A DNA stretch of 64,000 nt from Streptomyces tanashiensis (GTDB lineage Bacteria > Actinomycetota > Actinomycetes > Streptomycetales > Streptomycetaceae). Below the pieces are notes generated by a model. The model saw nothing but the letters and a program-made list of their open reading frames with translations. It ran no database searches and was not told the origin of the DNA. A program made the position numbers and the translations under genes. The stretch is from positions 291,675 through 355,674 of the forward strand of contig NZ_BMRZ01000007.1 in assembly GCF_014648895.1 (NCBI RefSeq), in the 5' to 3' direction. Positions 34,522 through 43,240 of the stretch are shown in pieces. Every line of letters starts with the position of its first letter. Position 1 is the first letter of the stretch.

Positions 34522-35316
34522 GTGAAGATCGCGCTCATGGACTCCGGAATCGGCCTCCTCCCGGCGGCGGCCGCGGTGCGGCGGCTCCGGCCGGACGCGG
34601 ACATCCTCCTCTCCAACGACCCCGACGGAATGCCGTGGGGCCCGCGCACCCCCGAGGACCTGACCGGGCGCGCCCTCGACGTCGCCCTCGCCGCCGCCGA
34701 GCACCGCCCGCAGGCGCTCATCGTGGCCTGCAACACCGCGACCGTGCACGCCCTGCCCGCCCTGCGCGCCGCCCTCGAACCCGCCATCCCCGTCATCGGC
34801 ACCGTGCCCGCGATCAAGCCCGCCGCCGCGGCCGGCGGCAAGGTCGCCATCTGGGCCACCCCCGCCACGACCGGCAGCGCCTACCAGCGCGGACTCATCC
34901 GCGACTTCGCCGACGGCGCCGAGGTCACCGAGGTGCCCTGCCCGGGCCTCGCCGACGCCGTGGAGCACGTCGACCGGGACGCCGTGGACGCGGCCGTGGA
35001 CGCCGCCGCCGCCCTCACCCCGCCCGACGTCCGCGCCGTCGTCCTCGGCTGCACCCACTACGAACTGGTCGAGGAGCGGATCCTCGCCGCCCTGGAGGCA
35101 CGCCGCCGCGCCGGACTGCCGCCGATCGTCTTCCACGGCTCCGCCGACGCCGTCGTCGCACAGGCCCTGCGCCGGATCGGCGCCGAACCCGCGCCCGACG
35201 CGGACCCCACCGGCACCCTCTCCGTCCTGCTCAGCGGACGGCCCGGACAGCTCCCCGCCACCGCCCTCGGCTACGCCGAGGGGCGGGCCCTGGCGACCAC
35301 GGCCGCCGCGCGCTGA
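34522..35316 (+). CDS. Aspartate/glutamate racemase-family protein (MurI-like)
   Basis: 264 aa. MKIALMDSGIGLLPAAAAVR opens like MurI (DSGxGG), and the two catalytic cysteines are present in IVACNTATVHALP and VVLGCTHYELVEE, with PVIGTVPAIKPA between them. MurI makes D-glutamate for peptidoglycan. Here DSGIGLL departs from the usual DSGVGGL, so it may be a second, divergent glutamate or aspartate racemase rather than the essential copy. The GTG start is probably leaderless. Confidence 0.82.
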   Translation: MKIALMDSGIGLLPAAAAVRRLRPDADILLSNDPDGMPWGPRTPEDLTGRALDVALAAAEHRPQALIVACNTATVHALPALRAALEPAIPVIGTVPAIKPAAAAGGKVAIWATPATTGSAYQRGLIRDFADGAEVTEVPCPGLADAVEHVDRDAVDAAVDAAAALTPPDVRAVVLGCTHYELVEERILAALEARRRAGLPPIVFHGSADAVVAQALRRIGAEPAPDADPTGTLSVLLSGRPGQLPATALGYAEGRALATTAAAR

Positions 35317-35319
35317 TCC

Positions 35320-35410
35320 CCGAACCGGGGCCGAATTTCGAGCGTCACCCTGCGACCGCGCGCCGAGCCCCCGAACAGGGGCGGATCACCGAGCGTCACC
35401 CCGCGACCGC
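35320..35410. repeat. Imperfect 40-bp direct repeat
   Basis: Two copies, 35320-35360 and 35371-35410, share CCGAAC-GGGG, then CGAGCGTCACC-GCGACCGC. They fill most of the 137-bp gap between the racemase-family and membrane-protein genes. The copies differ mainly in the middle, which suggests an old duplication or two binding sites. Confidence 0.55.
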
Positions 35411-35453
35411 TCTCCGGGGCGCCGACCCGGACGAACCTGGGTACGCTCCCCTT

Positions 35454-36026
35454 ATGAGGGAGCATTCCCGGAACTCGACCCCACGCGCCGACGAGCCCGC
35501 ACCCGCCGTCTGGACCGGCCGTGCCACCAACCGGTTCCAATGGGTCGCGGCCGTCGCAGGAGCAGCCTTCATGGCCCTGGGCATCACGCTCGCCGTCGAG
35601 TCCCCGTGGACCTCCGGCATCGCCGCCCTCCTCATGGCCGTGATCGGCTGCGTCGCGGCCGGACTCCTCGTCCTCTTCGGCACCCTCGCCTTCGTCCACG
35701 TCGCCGTGAAGGTCGACGACCGCGCCATGGAGGTCCGCTGCGGCCACATGGGCGTGCCGCGCCGCCGCATCCTCCTCACCCAGGTCGTCGGCGCCGACTT
35801 CGCACCCAGCGTCACCCCGCGCCAGTGGGGCGGCTGGGGCTACCGCTGGCGGCCCGAGAAGGGCACGGCCGTGATCGTCCGGCGCGGCGAGGGCCTGGTC
35901 CTGCGGCTCGGCGACGGCCTCACCTTCACGGTCACCGTCGACGACGCCGAGTCCGCGGTCCGCGTCATCCGCGCCCGCCTCCGCGACACCGCCCCGCCGG
36001 TGCCCCCCGCCGCGACCGGCGTCTGA
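35454..36026 (+). CDS. Hypothetical membrane protein, 190 aa
   Basis: Two TMs (FQWVAAVAGAAFMALGITLA and IAALLMAVIGCVAAGLLVLF) are followed by a cytoplasmic PH-like beta domain: VKVDDRAMEVRCGHMGVPRR, ADFAPSVTPRQWGGWGYRWR and GEGLVLRLGDGLTFTVTVDD. This TM-TM-bPH2 arrangement is common in actinobacterial proteins of unknown function. TACGCT lies 6 nt before the ATG, suggesting a leaderless start. Confidence 0.78.
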   Translation: MREHSRNSTPRADEPAPAVWTGRATNRFQWVAAVAGAAFMALGITLAVESPWTSGIAALLMAVIGCVAAGLLVLFGTLAFVHVAVKVDDRAMEVRCGHMGVPRRRILLTQVVGADFAPSVTPRQWGGWGYRWRPEKGTAVIVRRGEGLVLRLGDGLTFTVTVDDAESAVRVIRARLRDTAPPVPPAATGV

Positions 36027-36112
36027 CCGGCCGGACGCGACAGCCCGTACGACCTCCCGGGAGCCGCTCCGCGCCGGGCCGCACCTCCGCCGCCGCCCAC
36101 AGGGGCGGCACG

Positions 36113-36118
36113 TAGACT
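36113..36118 (+). promoter_or_regulatory. Candidate -10 element (TAGACT) of lnt
   Basis: TAGACT is 7 nt before the GTG at 36126, with no Shine-Dalgarno between. The spacing fits a leaderless message. Confidence 0.45.
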
Positions 36119-36125
36119 CCCCAAG

Positions 36126-37724
36126 GTGAGCGCCACCATCACCCCCGTCGACGCGTCCGGACCCGACACCGCACCCACGCCGGCCTCCCGGCTGCGCCGG
36201 TTCGTACGGCCCGGGGCGGCACTGCTGTCCGGCTTCCTGCTCTACCTGAGCTTCCCGCCGCGCCCCCTGTGGTGGCTCGCGCTGCCCGCCTTCGCCCTGC
36301 TCGGCTGGACCCTGCGGGGCCGCCGTCTCCGGGCCGGCTTCGGCCTCGGCTACCTCGCCGGCCTCGGCTTCCTGCTGCCGCTCCTCGTGTGGACCGGCGA
36401 GGAGGTCGGCGCCGGCCCCTGGCTCGCCCTCGCCGCGGTCGAGGCGCTCTTCGTGGGCGCCGCGGGCCTCGGTATCGCGGCCGTCTCCCGGCTTCCCTGG
36501 TGGCCGTTCTTCGCCGCCGGGGTGTGGATCCTCGCGGAGGGGGCACGCGCGCGCGTGCCCTTCGGCGGCTTCCCGTGGGGCAAGGTCGCCTTCGGGCAGG
36601 CGGACGGCTTCTTCCTGCCGCTCGCCGCCGTCGGCGGCACCCCCGTGCTCGGCTTCGCCGTCGCCCTCTGCGGCTTCGGCCTGTACGAGGCGTACCGGCG
36701 GTTCCGCGCGTACCGCGCCACCGGCACCGTCCCGCGCGGCCCGCTCGCCGCCGCGGCGCTCTCCATCCTCGTCCCGGTCACCGGCGCCCTCGCCGCCCTG
36801 CCCCTCGTCGACGACTCCGCCGAGGACGGCACCGCCACCGTGGCCGCCGTGCAGGGCAACGTGCCCCGCCTGGGCCTCGACTTCAACGCCCAGCGCCGGG
36901 CCGTCCTCGACAACCACGCGGCCCGCACCCGAGAGCTCGCCCGGGCCGTCGAGGAGGGCCGCGAGCCGCAGCCCGACTTCGTGCTGTGGCCGGAGAACTC
37001 CTCCGACATCGACCCGTACGCGAACGCCGACGCCGCCGACGTCATCGACGCCGCCGTCAGGGCGATCGGCGTGCCCACCGTGATCGGCGCCGTCGTCACC
37101 CCCGAGACCGGCAAGCTCCGCAACACCCTCATCGAGTGGGACCCCGAGCGCGGCCCCGTCGCCACCTACGACAAGCGGCACGTCCAGCCCTTCGGCGAGT
37201 ACATCCCGATGCGCTCCTTCGTACGGATCTTCAACAGCAACGTCGACCGGGTCAGCCGCGACTTCGGCGCCGGCACGAAGGTCGGCGTCTTCGACCTCGC
37301 CGGCACCAAGGTCGGCCTCGCGACCTGCTACGAGGCGGCCTTCGACTGGGCCGTGCGCGACACCGTCACCCACGGCGCCCAGCTGATCTCCGTGCCCAGC
37401 AACAACGCCACCTTCGGCCGCAGCGAGATGACCTACCAGCAGCTCGCGATGAGCCGGGTGCGCGCGGTCGAGCACAGCCGGTCGGTCGTCGTGCCCGTCA
37501 CCAGCGGGGTGAGCGCGATCATCCGCCCCGACGGCGAGATCGTCGCGCAGACGAAGATGTTCACCCCGGACGTCCTCGTCGAGAAGGTGCCGCTGCGCTC
37601 CTCGCAGACCCCCGCGACCCGCCTGGGCACCCTGCCCGAGGCCCTGCTCGCGGCGCTCGCGGCGGCCGGCCTCGGCTGGGCCGGCGCCCGCGCGCTGCGC
37701 GCCCGCCGGACCCCGGGGGCCTGA
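36126..37724 (+). CDS. lnt: Apolipoprotein N-acyltransferase
   Basis: 532 aa. About seven N-terminal TMs (residues 28-225) are followed by a periplasm-side nitrilase (CN_hydrolase) domain with the Glu-Lys-Cys triad in LWPENSSD (Glu about 290), YDKRHVQPFGEYIP (Lys about 349) and LATCYEAAFDWAVRD (Cys about 401). A last TM follows. Lnt moves an acyl chain onto the alpha-amino group of the lipidated cysteine of lipoproteins. Streptomyces usually carry two Lnt genes, and this would be one of them. It stands alone in its transcriptional direction, with a probable leaderless start. Confidence 0.93.
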   Translation: MSATITPVDASGPDTAPTPASRLRRFVRPGAALLSGFLLYLSFPPRPLWWLALPAFALLGWTLRGRRLRAGFGLGYLAGLGFLLPLLVWTGEEVGAGPWLALAAVEALFVGAAGLGIAAVSRLPWWPFFAAGVWILAEGARARVPFGGFPWGKVAFGQADGFFLPLAAVGGTPVLGFAVALCGFGLYEAYRRFRAYRATGTVPRGPLAAAALSILVPVTGALAALPLVDDSAEDGTATVAAVQGNVPRLGLDFNAQRRAVLDNHAARTRELARAVEEGREPQPDFVLWPENSSDIDPYANADAADVIDAAVRAIGVPTVIGAVVTPETGKLRNTLIEWDPERGPVATYDKRHVQPFGEYIPMRSFVRIFNSNVDRVSRDFGAGTKVGVFDLAGTKVGLATCYEAAFDWAVRDTVTHGAQLISVPSNNATFGRSEMTYQQLAMSRVRAVEHSRSVVVPVTSGVSAIIRPDGEIVAQTKMFTPDVLVEKVPLRSSQTPATRLGTLPEALLAALAAAGLGWAGARALRARRTPGA

Positions 37725-37755
37725 GCGGGGACCCGGCCCCGTCCCGTAGATGATC

Positions 37756-37761
37756 TAGGGT
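37756..37761 (+). promoter_or_regulatory. Candidate -10 element (TAGGGT) of the Nudix gene
   Basis: TAGGGT ends 6 nt before the ATG at 37768, the leaderless spacing. No ribosome binding site is present. Confidence 0.5.
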
Positions 37762-37767
37762 CGGGGC

Positions 37768-38250
37768 ATGGGTACTCCTGACTTCATCCGCGAACTGCGC
37801 AAGACGGCCGGGCACCAGCTGCTCTTCCTGCCGGGCGTCAGCGCCGTCGTCTTCGACGACCGGGGCCGGGTCCTGCTCGGCAAGAGGGCGGACAACGGCC
37901 TCTGGGCGGTCGTCGGCGGCATCGTCGACCCGGGGGAGCAGCCCGCCGACGCCGTGGTGCGCGAGGTGCACGAGGAGACCGCCGTGCGCTGCGTGCCCGA
38001 GCGGATCCTGCTCGTGGAGACCCTGCGCAAGCCCGTCGTCTACCCCAACGGCGACACCTGCCAGTACATGGACGTCGCGTTCCGCTGCCGGGCGGTCGGG
38101 GGCGAGGCGCGGGTCAACGACGACGAGTCGACCGAGGTCGGCTGGTTCGAGGTGGACGCGCTGCCCGAGATGAAGCGCTTCTCGTACCTGCGGATCGAGA
38201 AGGCCCTGGCCGACGAACCCACATGGTTCCGCACCACAGCAACCGGCTGA
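37768..38250 (+). CDS. Nudix hydrolase
   Basis: 160 aa, a single Nudix domain. The box runs GGIVDPGEQPADAVVREVHE then ETAV (residues 50-73), with all REUXEE residues. FLPGVSAVVFDDRGRVLLGK and YMDVAFRCRAVGGEA are the flanking strands seen in ADP-ribose or dinucleotide pyrophosphatases and in mutator-type enzymes. The substrate cannot be assigned. The downstream dehydrogenase gene is 55 bp away with its own -10-like element. Confidence 0.92.
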   Translation: MGTPDFIRELRKTAGHQLLFLPGVSAVVFDDRGRVLLGKRADNGLWAVVGGIVDPGEQPADAVVREVHEETAVRCVPERILLVETLRKPVVYPNGDTCQYMDVAFRCRAVGGEARVNDDESTEVGWFEVDALPEMKRFSYLRIEKALADEPTWFRTTATG

Positions 38251-38292
38251 ACTATGGGCCCGGCGCACATCGGTGGGGGAGGGGCCCGTTCA

Positions 38293-38298
38293 TAGGGT
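38293..38298 (+). promoter_or_regulatory. Candidate -10 element (TAGGGT) of the dehydrogenase gene
   Basis: TAGGGT is 7 nt before the ATG at 38306. GGAG also lies 3 nt before the ATG, too close for normal Shine-Dalgarno use, so a leaderless start is preferred. Confidence 0.45.
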
Positions 38299-38305
38299 GC
38301 GGAGC

Positions 38306-39145
38306 ATGAGCGCACCCATCACCGTCCCCGGCACCGAGCCCGGTGCGGACGTCGCCTCGCCCCTGCCCCGCGCCGCGGGCCTCGCCCTCGACCTCACCGG
38401 CCGCACCGCGCTCGTCACCGGCGCGGCCGGCGGCATCGGGCGGGCCTGCGCGCTGCGGCTCGCCGCCGCCGGGGCCCGGGTCAGAGCCGTCGACCGGGCC
38501 GCCGAGGGCCTGGAGACGCTGGCCGAGGAGGCCGGAGCGCTCCCCGGCAGCCTCGAACCGCGCCTCCTCGACCTGACCGACCTGGACGCGGCCGAGGCGG
38601 TGGCAGCCGGCACCGACATCCTCGTCAACAACGCCGGGCTCCAGCTGGTCCGCCCCATCGAGGAGTTCCCGCCGGACGTCTTCCACACCGTGCTCACCGT
38701 GATGCTGGAGGCGCCGTTCCGGCTCATCCGGGGCGCCCTGCCCCACATGTACGGCCAGGGCTGGGGGCGGATCGTGAACCTCTCCTCCGTCCACGGACTG
38801 CGCGCCTCCGCCTTCAAGTCCGCCTATGTGGCCGCCAAACACGGTCTGGAGGGGCTCTCCAAGACCGCCGCCCTCGAAGGCGCGCCGCACGGAGTCACCT
38901 CCAACTGCGTCAACCCCGGCTACGTCCGTACCCCGCTCGTCGAACGGCAGATCGCCGACCAGGCCGCCGCCCACGGCATCCCGCCCGAGCGCGTCCTCGC
39001 CGAGGTCCTCCTCAAGGACTCGGCGCTCAAGCGGCTCATCGAGCCGGAGGAGGTCGCCGAGGCCGTCCTCTACCTCTGCACCCCGCAGGCCTCGTTCATG
39101 ACCGGCACCTCCCTCACCCTCGACGGCGGCTGGACCGCCCACTGA
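38306..39145 (+). CDS. SDR-family 3-hydroxybutyrate dehydrogenase-like oxidoreductase
   Basis: 279 aa. Classical SDR: TALVTGAAGGIGRACALRLA (TGxxxGxG), ILVNNAGLQLV (NNAG), catalytic Ser in NLSSVHGLRAS and YVAAKHG (YxxxK). SFMTGTSLTLDGGWTAH is the usual end. VNPGYVRTPLVERQIADQA and the lid residues resemble D-3-hydroxybutyrate dehydrogenase, which oxidises 3-hydroxybutyrate to acetoacetate with NAD+. The adjacent GAF/PucR regulator (63 bp downstream, same strand) and the MHS carboxylate transporter further on fit a ketone-body or carboxylate utilisation locus. Confidence 0.87.
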   Translation: MSAPITVPGTEPGADVASPLPRAAGLALDLTGRTALVTGAAGGIGRACALRLAAAGARVRAVDRAAEGLETLAEEAGALPGSLEPRLLDLTDLDAAEAVAAGTDILVNNAGLQLVRPIEEFPPDVFHTVLTVMLEAPFRLIRGALPHMYGQGWGRIVNLSSVHGLRASAFKSAYVAAKHGLEGLSKTAALEGAPHGVTSNCVNPGYVRTPLVERQIADQAAAHGIPPERVLAEVLLKDSALKRLIEPEEVAEAVLYLCTPQASFMTGTSLTLDGGWTAH

Positions 39146-39208
39146 GGCAGCCCTCCCGCGCGGCTCGTCCACAGGGGTGGTGCGACCACACGTACGGCAG
39201 GTATCCCT

Positions 39209-41107
39209 GTGTCCATGTCCCACGAACACGTCTCCTACCTGGAACTCCTCGCCCGGGGAGCGGCGACGGAGGCCTACGACCGGCCCGTGCTGCTCGCCCG
39301 CGCGAGCGGCGCGGGCCCCGAGGCGCTGGCCGACCTCGAAGAGGCCAAGCAGCTCGCGCTGCGGGTCCGGGCCGAGCTGGAGGGGCGGCGGCGCCGCGAG
39401 GCGGAGCTCTCCGCCCTCTTCGCCACCGCCCACGACCTCGCGGGACTCCGCGACCTCGACGCGGTCCTGCGCGCGATCGTCCAGCGCGCCCGCTCGCTCC
39501 TCGGCACCGAGGTCGCCTACCTCAGCCTCAACGACCCGACGGCCGGCGACACGTACATGCGGGTCACCGAGGGCTCCGTCTCCGCCCGCTTCCAGCAGCT
39601 GCGGCTGGGCATGGGCGAGGGGCTCGGCGGGCTGGTCGCCCAGACCGCCCGCCCGTACGTCACCGACGACTACTTCCACGACGCGCGCTTCCAGCACACC
39701 CGCACCATCGACACGGCCGTACGGGACGAGGGCCTCGTCGCCATCCTCGGGGTGCCGCTCAGCCTCGGCAGCCAGGTCATCGGCGTGCTGTTCGCCGCGG
39801 ACCGCAGGGCCAGGGTCTTCGAGCGCGAGCAGGTCGCGCTGCTCGGCTCCTTCGCCGCGCACGCCGCCGTCGCCATCGACACCGCCAACCTGCTCGCCGA
39901 GACCCGCTCGGCCCTCGCCGAGCTGGAACGCGCCAACGACATCATCCGCGAGCACAGCGCTGTCATCGAGCGGGCCTCGGAGGTCCACGACCGGCTCTCC
40001 GAGCTCGTCCTGCACGGCGGTGGCGTCCACGACGTGGCCCACGCCGTCTCCGAGGTCCTCGGCGGAACCGTCGCGTTCACCGAGGAGGGCGCCGGCTCCG
40101 CCCGCCGCGCCGGGGGCCACGCGGTCCGCGAGGGCGACGACTGGGTGGCCGCCGTGTCCGCCGGCGGCGAGACGCTGGGCGCGCTCGTCCTGCACGGGCA
40201 GCCCGACCTCGACCCGGTCGACCAGCGGACCCTGGAGCGGGCCGCCCTGGTGACCTCCCTGCTGCTGCTCGCCCGCCGCTCCGCGGGCGAGGCCGAGCAG
40301 CGGGTGCGCGGCGAGCTCCTCGACGACCTCCTCGACGCTCCCGACCGGGACCGTCGCCTGCTGCGCGAGCGCGCCGCCCGCCTCCGTACCGACAGCGAGG
40401 CCCCGCACGTCGTGCTCGCCGCCCGGATCGACCGGGCCGCCGGGGGCGCCGCCGACTCCGACGCCGGCCGCCGCGAGAGCGCCGACCGCCAGCGCCTGTG
40501 GTCGGCCGCCTCGCACCTGGCCGCCACCCGTCACGGTCTCGCCTCGGCACGTGACGGCGGTACGGTCCTGCTGCTGCCGCTCGGCCCGGGGGAGAGCGCC
40601 GCCGATCTGGCCCGCCAGACCGCCAGGACCCTCGGCGGGACCCTGCGCGAGCCGGTCACCGTCGGTGCCTCCGCGCCCGTACGGACGTTCCTCGACCGGC
40701 CGGACCAGGTGGCTGTCGCGTACGAGGAGGCCCGCCGCTGCCTGGACGCGCTCGTCCTGCTGCACCGCTCGGGCCAGGGCGCGGCCGCCGAGGACCTCGG
40801 CTTCCTCGGCCTTCTGCTCGCCGACGGGCGGGACATCGACGGCTTCGTGGGCCGGACGATCGGTCAGGTCGTCGACTACGACCGGCGGCGCGGCACGGAG
40901 CTGGTCCGCACCCTGGACGCCTACTTCGCCGGCGGCATGAGCCCGGCCCGCACCAAGGACGCGCTGCACGTCCACGTGAACACGGTGGCCCAGCGTCTGG
41001 AGCGCGTCGGCCGGCTCCTCGGCCCCGACTGGCAGTCCCCGGCGAGGGCCCTGGAGATCCAGCTGGCCCTGCGGCTGCACGCGATGTCGGCGGCCGTCGC
41101 CCGCTGA
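39209..41107 (+). CDS. GAF-domain PucR-type transcriptional regulator
   Basis: 632 aa from GTG 39209; an ATG at 39215 is equally likely. Residues 60-240 form a GAF domain with a leading coiled coil (LFATAHDLAGLRDLDAVLRA, then DEGLVAILGVPLSLGSQVIG). A middle region follows, and the C-terminus is the PucR HTH_30 domain (ELVRTLDAYFAGGMSPARTK then DALHVHVNTVAQRLERVGRL). Such proteins are ligand-responsive activators of catabolic genes. The neighbouring 3-hydroxybutyrate dehydrogenase and MHS transporter genes are the likely targets. Confidence 0.9.
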   Translation: MSMSHEHVSYLELLARGAATEAYDRPVLLARASGAGPEALADLEEAKQLALRVRAELEGRRRREAELSALFATAHDLAGLRDLDAVLRAIVQRARSLLGTEVAYLSLNDPTAGDTYMRVTEGSVSARFQQLRLGMGEGLGGLVAQTARPYVTDDYFHDARFQHTRTIDTAVRDEGLVAILGVPLSLGSQVIGVLFAADRRARVFEREQVALLGSFAAHAAVAIDTANLLAETRSALAELERANDIIREHSAVIERASEVHDRLSELVLHGGGVHDVAHAVSEVLGGTVAFTEEGAGSARRAGGHAVREGDDWVAAVSAGGETLGALVLHGQPDLDPVDQRTLERAALVTSLLLLARRSAGEAEQRVRGELLDDLLDAPDRDRRLLRERAARLRTDSEAPHVVLAARIDRAAGGAADSDAGRRESADRQRLWSAASHLAATRHGLASARDGGTVLLLPLGPGESAADLARQTARTLGGTLREPVTVGASAPVRTFLDRPDQVAVAYEEARRCLDALVLLHRSGQGAAAEDLGFLGLLLADGRDIDGFVGRTIGQVVDYDRRRGTELVRTLDAYFAGGMSPARTKDALHVHVNTVAQRLERVGRLLGPDWQSPARALEIQLALRLHAMSAAVAR

Positions 41108-41310
41108 ACGGCGGGGACGTGCCGCGCCGGTGGGATCCAGCCAATGAGTTGGCGGCTTGACTGCGTTTCATGGCAGCCGAATTGACGAGCAGTTAGCCTG
41201 GCCGCAGAGAGTGACACGTCTGTTCGGAGGTCTCATTGGCTGCCTCGCTCGCAGCGTGGCCCCGGCCCGCCGGCTTATGCCGGACGCGCTGACCGGTCCA
41301 CACCATGGAG

Positions 41311-41333
41311 CACACCCACCGCGGTGAGGTGTG
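41311..41333 (+). promoter_or_regulatory. Strong hairpin in the leader of a small membrane-protein gene
   Basis: CACACCCACCGC pairs with GCGGTGAGGTGTG with one bulged A. It lies about 40 bp before the GTG of the 72-aa gene, in a 266-bp non-coding gap. It could be a terminator for the PucR-type gene or an attenuator; nothing in the sequence decides. Confidence 0.4.
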
Positions 41334-41373
41334 CCCCTGCCCGAGCGAACAACAAGTCAATGGAGGCACCGTC

Positions 41374-41592
41374 GTGTCGGCTCATGCCACTCAGTCGAAC
41401 ATCTGCAGGCATCCCGGACGTGACGTGGCGATCGTCGCCCTGTCCGCCGTCGTCGTGGCCCTCGTCGCCGTCGTCGTCGTCATGGCGGTGAACGGCGGCC
41501 CCCTGGCCATCCTCGGAGCGGGTGGCACCAGCCTGGCCGCGAGCTTCACCGTGGGCATGGGCGTCCTACAACACCTCAAGCCCGGCAGCTAG
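41374..41592 (+). CDS. Small membrane protein, 72 aa
   Basis: GTG start with GGAGG 7 nt upstream. A hydrophilic head (SAHATQSNICRHPGRD) is followed by two hydrophobic segments, VAIVALSAVVVALVAVVVVM and AILGAGGTSLAASFTVGMGV, and a short tail LQHLKPGS. It resembles a two-helix hairpin membrane protein. I know no function. A large bidirectional terminator follows directly. Confidence 0.7.
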   Translation: MSAHATQSNICRHPGRDVAIVALSAVVVALVAVVVVMAVNGGPLAILGAGGTSLAASFTVGMGVLQHLKPGS

Positions 41593-41655
41593 ACACCGCC
41601 GACGCCGAGGGGCCCCTCCGCCCGGTGGACGGAGAGGCCGCTCGGTGTCGGTGTC
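41592..41655. terminator. Long bidirectional terminator
   Basis: Nested symmetry spans 64 bp between convergent genes: GACACCG (41592-41598) pairs with CGGTGTC (41649-41655), CCGAG/GGCC with GGCC/CTCGG, and CTCC with GGAG around a 10-nt loop. It starts on the last base of the small membrane protein stop codon and ends 10 bp before the MHS transporter stop. Confidence 0.75.
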
Positions 41656-41665
41656 GGGGCTCAGG

Positions 41666-43036
41666 TCAGACGTCGGCGCGGACCGGGGCGGCGGCCTGCG
41701 GGGCGTCCTCGGCGACCTCGGACAGGTCGCGCTCGCGGGTCTCGCGGGCGCAGGCGAGGGCGACGACGGTGAGCACCGCGGCGGCGATCACGTACAGGGC
41801 GATCGGGGTCGAGGAGCCGTGGTCGGCGAGGAGCGCGGTCGCGATGAGCGGCGCGGGGGCTCCGGCGGCCACGGAGGAGAACTGGGCGCCGATGGAGGCG
41901 CCGGAGTAGCGCATCCGCGTCGCGAACATCTCGGAGAAGAAGGCCGCCTGGGGCGCGTACATCGCCCCGTGCAGCACGAGACCGACCGTGACGGCGAGCA
42001 GCAGGGAGCCGAAGCCGCCCCGGTCGATCAGCAGGAAGAACGGGAACATCCAGGCACCGACGCCGACGGCGCCGATCAGGTAGACCGGGCGGCGGCCGAT
42101 CCGGTCCGAGAGCGCGCCCCAGGCGGGGATGACGGCGAAGTGGACGGCGGAGGCGATGAGGACGGCGTTCAGGGCGGTCTGTTTGGTCAGCCCGACCTGG
42201 GTGGTCGCGTACACGAGGATGAACGCGGTGATCACGTAGTACGAGATGTTCTCCGCCATGCGGGCGCCCATCGCGATCAGCACGTCCCGCCAGTGGTGCT
42301 TCAGGACCGCGACCAGCGGCATCTTCTCGACCTGCCCGGCGACCGCCTTGCGCTCCTCCGCGGCGGCGAGCGCCGCCTTGAAGACGGGCGACTCGTCGAC
42401 CGAGAGCCGGATCCACAGGCCGACGATCACCAGGACGCCGGAGAGCAGGAACGGCACGCGCCAGCCCCAGGAGAGGAAGGCGGCGTCGGAGAGCAGCGCG
42501 GTCAGCGCGGACAGCACGCCGGTCGCGAGCAGCTGTCCGGCCGGCGCCCCGGTCTGCGGCCAGGACGCCCAGAACCCGCGCCGCTTCGCGTCCCCGTGCT
42601 CGGACACGAGCAGGACGGCCCCGCCCCACTCGCCGCCGAGCGCGAAGCCCTGGACGAGGCGCAGCACCGTGAGCAGCACCGGAGCGGCGGACCCGACGGC
42701 GGCGTGCGTCGGCAGCAGCCCGATCGCGAACGTCGCCCCGCCCATCATCAGCAGGCTCAGGACCAGCAGCTTCTTCCGCCCGAGCCGGTCCCCGTAGTGC
42801 CCGAAGACGAGCGCGCCGAGCGGTCGCGCGGCGAATCCGACCGCGTACGTCAGGAACGACAGCAGCGTCCCGACCAGGGGATCGGACTCGGGGAAGAACA
42901 GCTTGTTGAACACCAGCGCGGCGGCCGACCCGTAGAGGAAGAAGTCGTACCACTCGATGGTGGTGCCGATGAGACTCGCGGCGACGATGCGCTTGAGGGA
43001 ACCGGGGGGTGTGGGAGCGGTTGTTGCGGCGGCCAT
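41666..43036 (-). CDS. MFS transporter, metabolite:H+ symporter (MHS) family
   Basis: 456 aa with 12 TMs. IVAASLIGTTIEWYDFFLYG opens TM1 as in ShiA/KgtP/ProP. FGHYGDRLGRKKLLVLSLLM is the loop-2/3 motif, and LRLVQGFALGGEWGGAVLLV with SEHG is the MHS signature. PVFKAALAAAEERKA is the central cytoplasmic loop. MHS proteins import carboxylates, ketoacids or zwitterions. With the neighbouring 3-hydroxybutyrate dehydrogenase and GAF/PucR genes, a short-chain carboxylate substrate is plausible. A palindrome lies about 75 bp upstream. Confidence 0.92.
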   Translation of the reverse strand: MAAATTAPTPPGSLKRIVAASLIGTTIEWYDFFLYGSAAALVFNKLFFPESDPLVGTLLSFLTYAVGFAARPLGALVFGHYGDRLGRKKLLVLSLLMMGGATFAIGLLPTHAAVGSAAPVLLTVLRLVQGFALGGEWGGAVLLVSEHGDAKRRGFWASWPQTGAPAGQLLATGVLSALTALLSDAAFLSWGWRVPFLLSGVLVIVGLWIRLSVDESPVFKAALAAAEERKAVAGQVEKMPLVAVLKHHWRDVLIAMGARMAENISYYVITAFILVYATTQVGLTKQTALNAVLIASAVHFAVIPAWGALSDRIGRRPVYLIGAVGVGAWMFPFFLLIDRGGFGSLLLAVTVGLVLHGAMYAPQAAFFSEMFATRMRYSGASIGAQFSSVAAGAPAPLIATALLADHGSSTPIALYVIAAAVLTVVALACARETRERDLSEVAEDAPQAAAPVRADV

Positions 43037-43108
43037 GTGCACCACTTCCAGGCTGGTACGGGGACGTATCGGTGTCGCCACACCGTAGGAAGACGCAGGT
43101 CAGGGGCG

Positions 43109-43127
43109 TATGTGGTGGGACCCCATA
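43109..43127. promoter_or_regulatory. Palindrome upstream of the MHS transporter
   Basis: TATGNGGT and ACCNCATA arms in a 19-bp sequence lie 73 bp before the transporter start on its promoter side. This is an operator candidate for the nearby GAF/PucR-type regulator or another factor. Confidence 0.4.
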
Positions 43128-43240
43128 GTTCGGGCTACGCGCATGCGCGGGGGCACCATGTCAGACCGCCGAGGCATGCCTCCGTCGCCGGAATTCCTCG
43201 GCAGGCGTTAGGTTGGCGGCACCGGACACGAGGGGGACGA

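Noticed and set aside
38252..41080. 942-codon minus-strand open frame
   Set aside because: It lies over the dehydrogenase and GAF/PucR genes and has no domain-like sequence.
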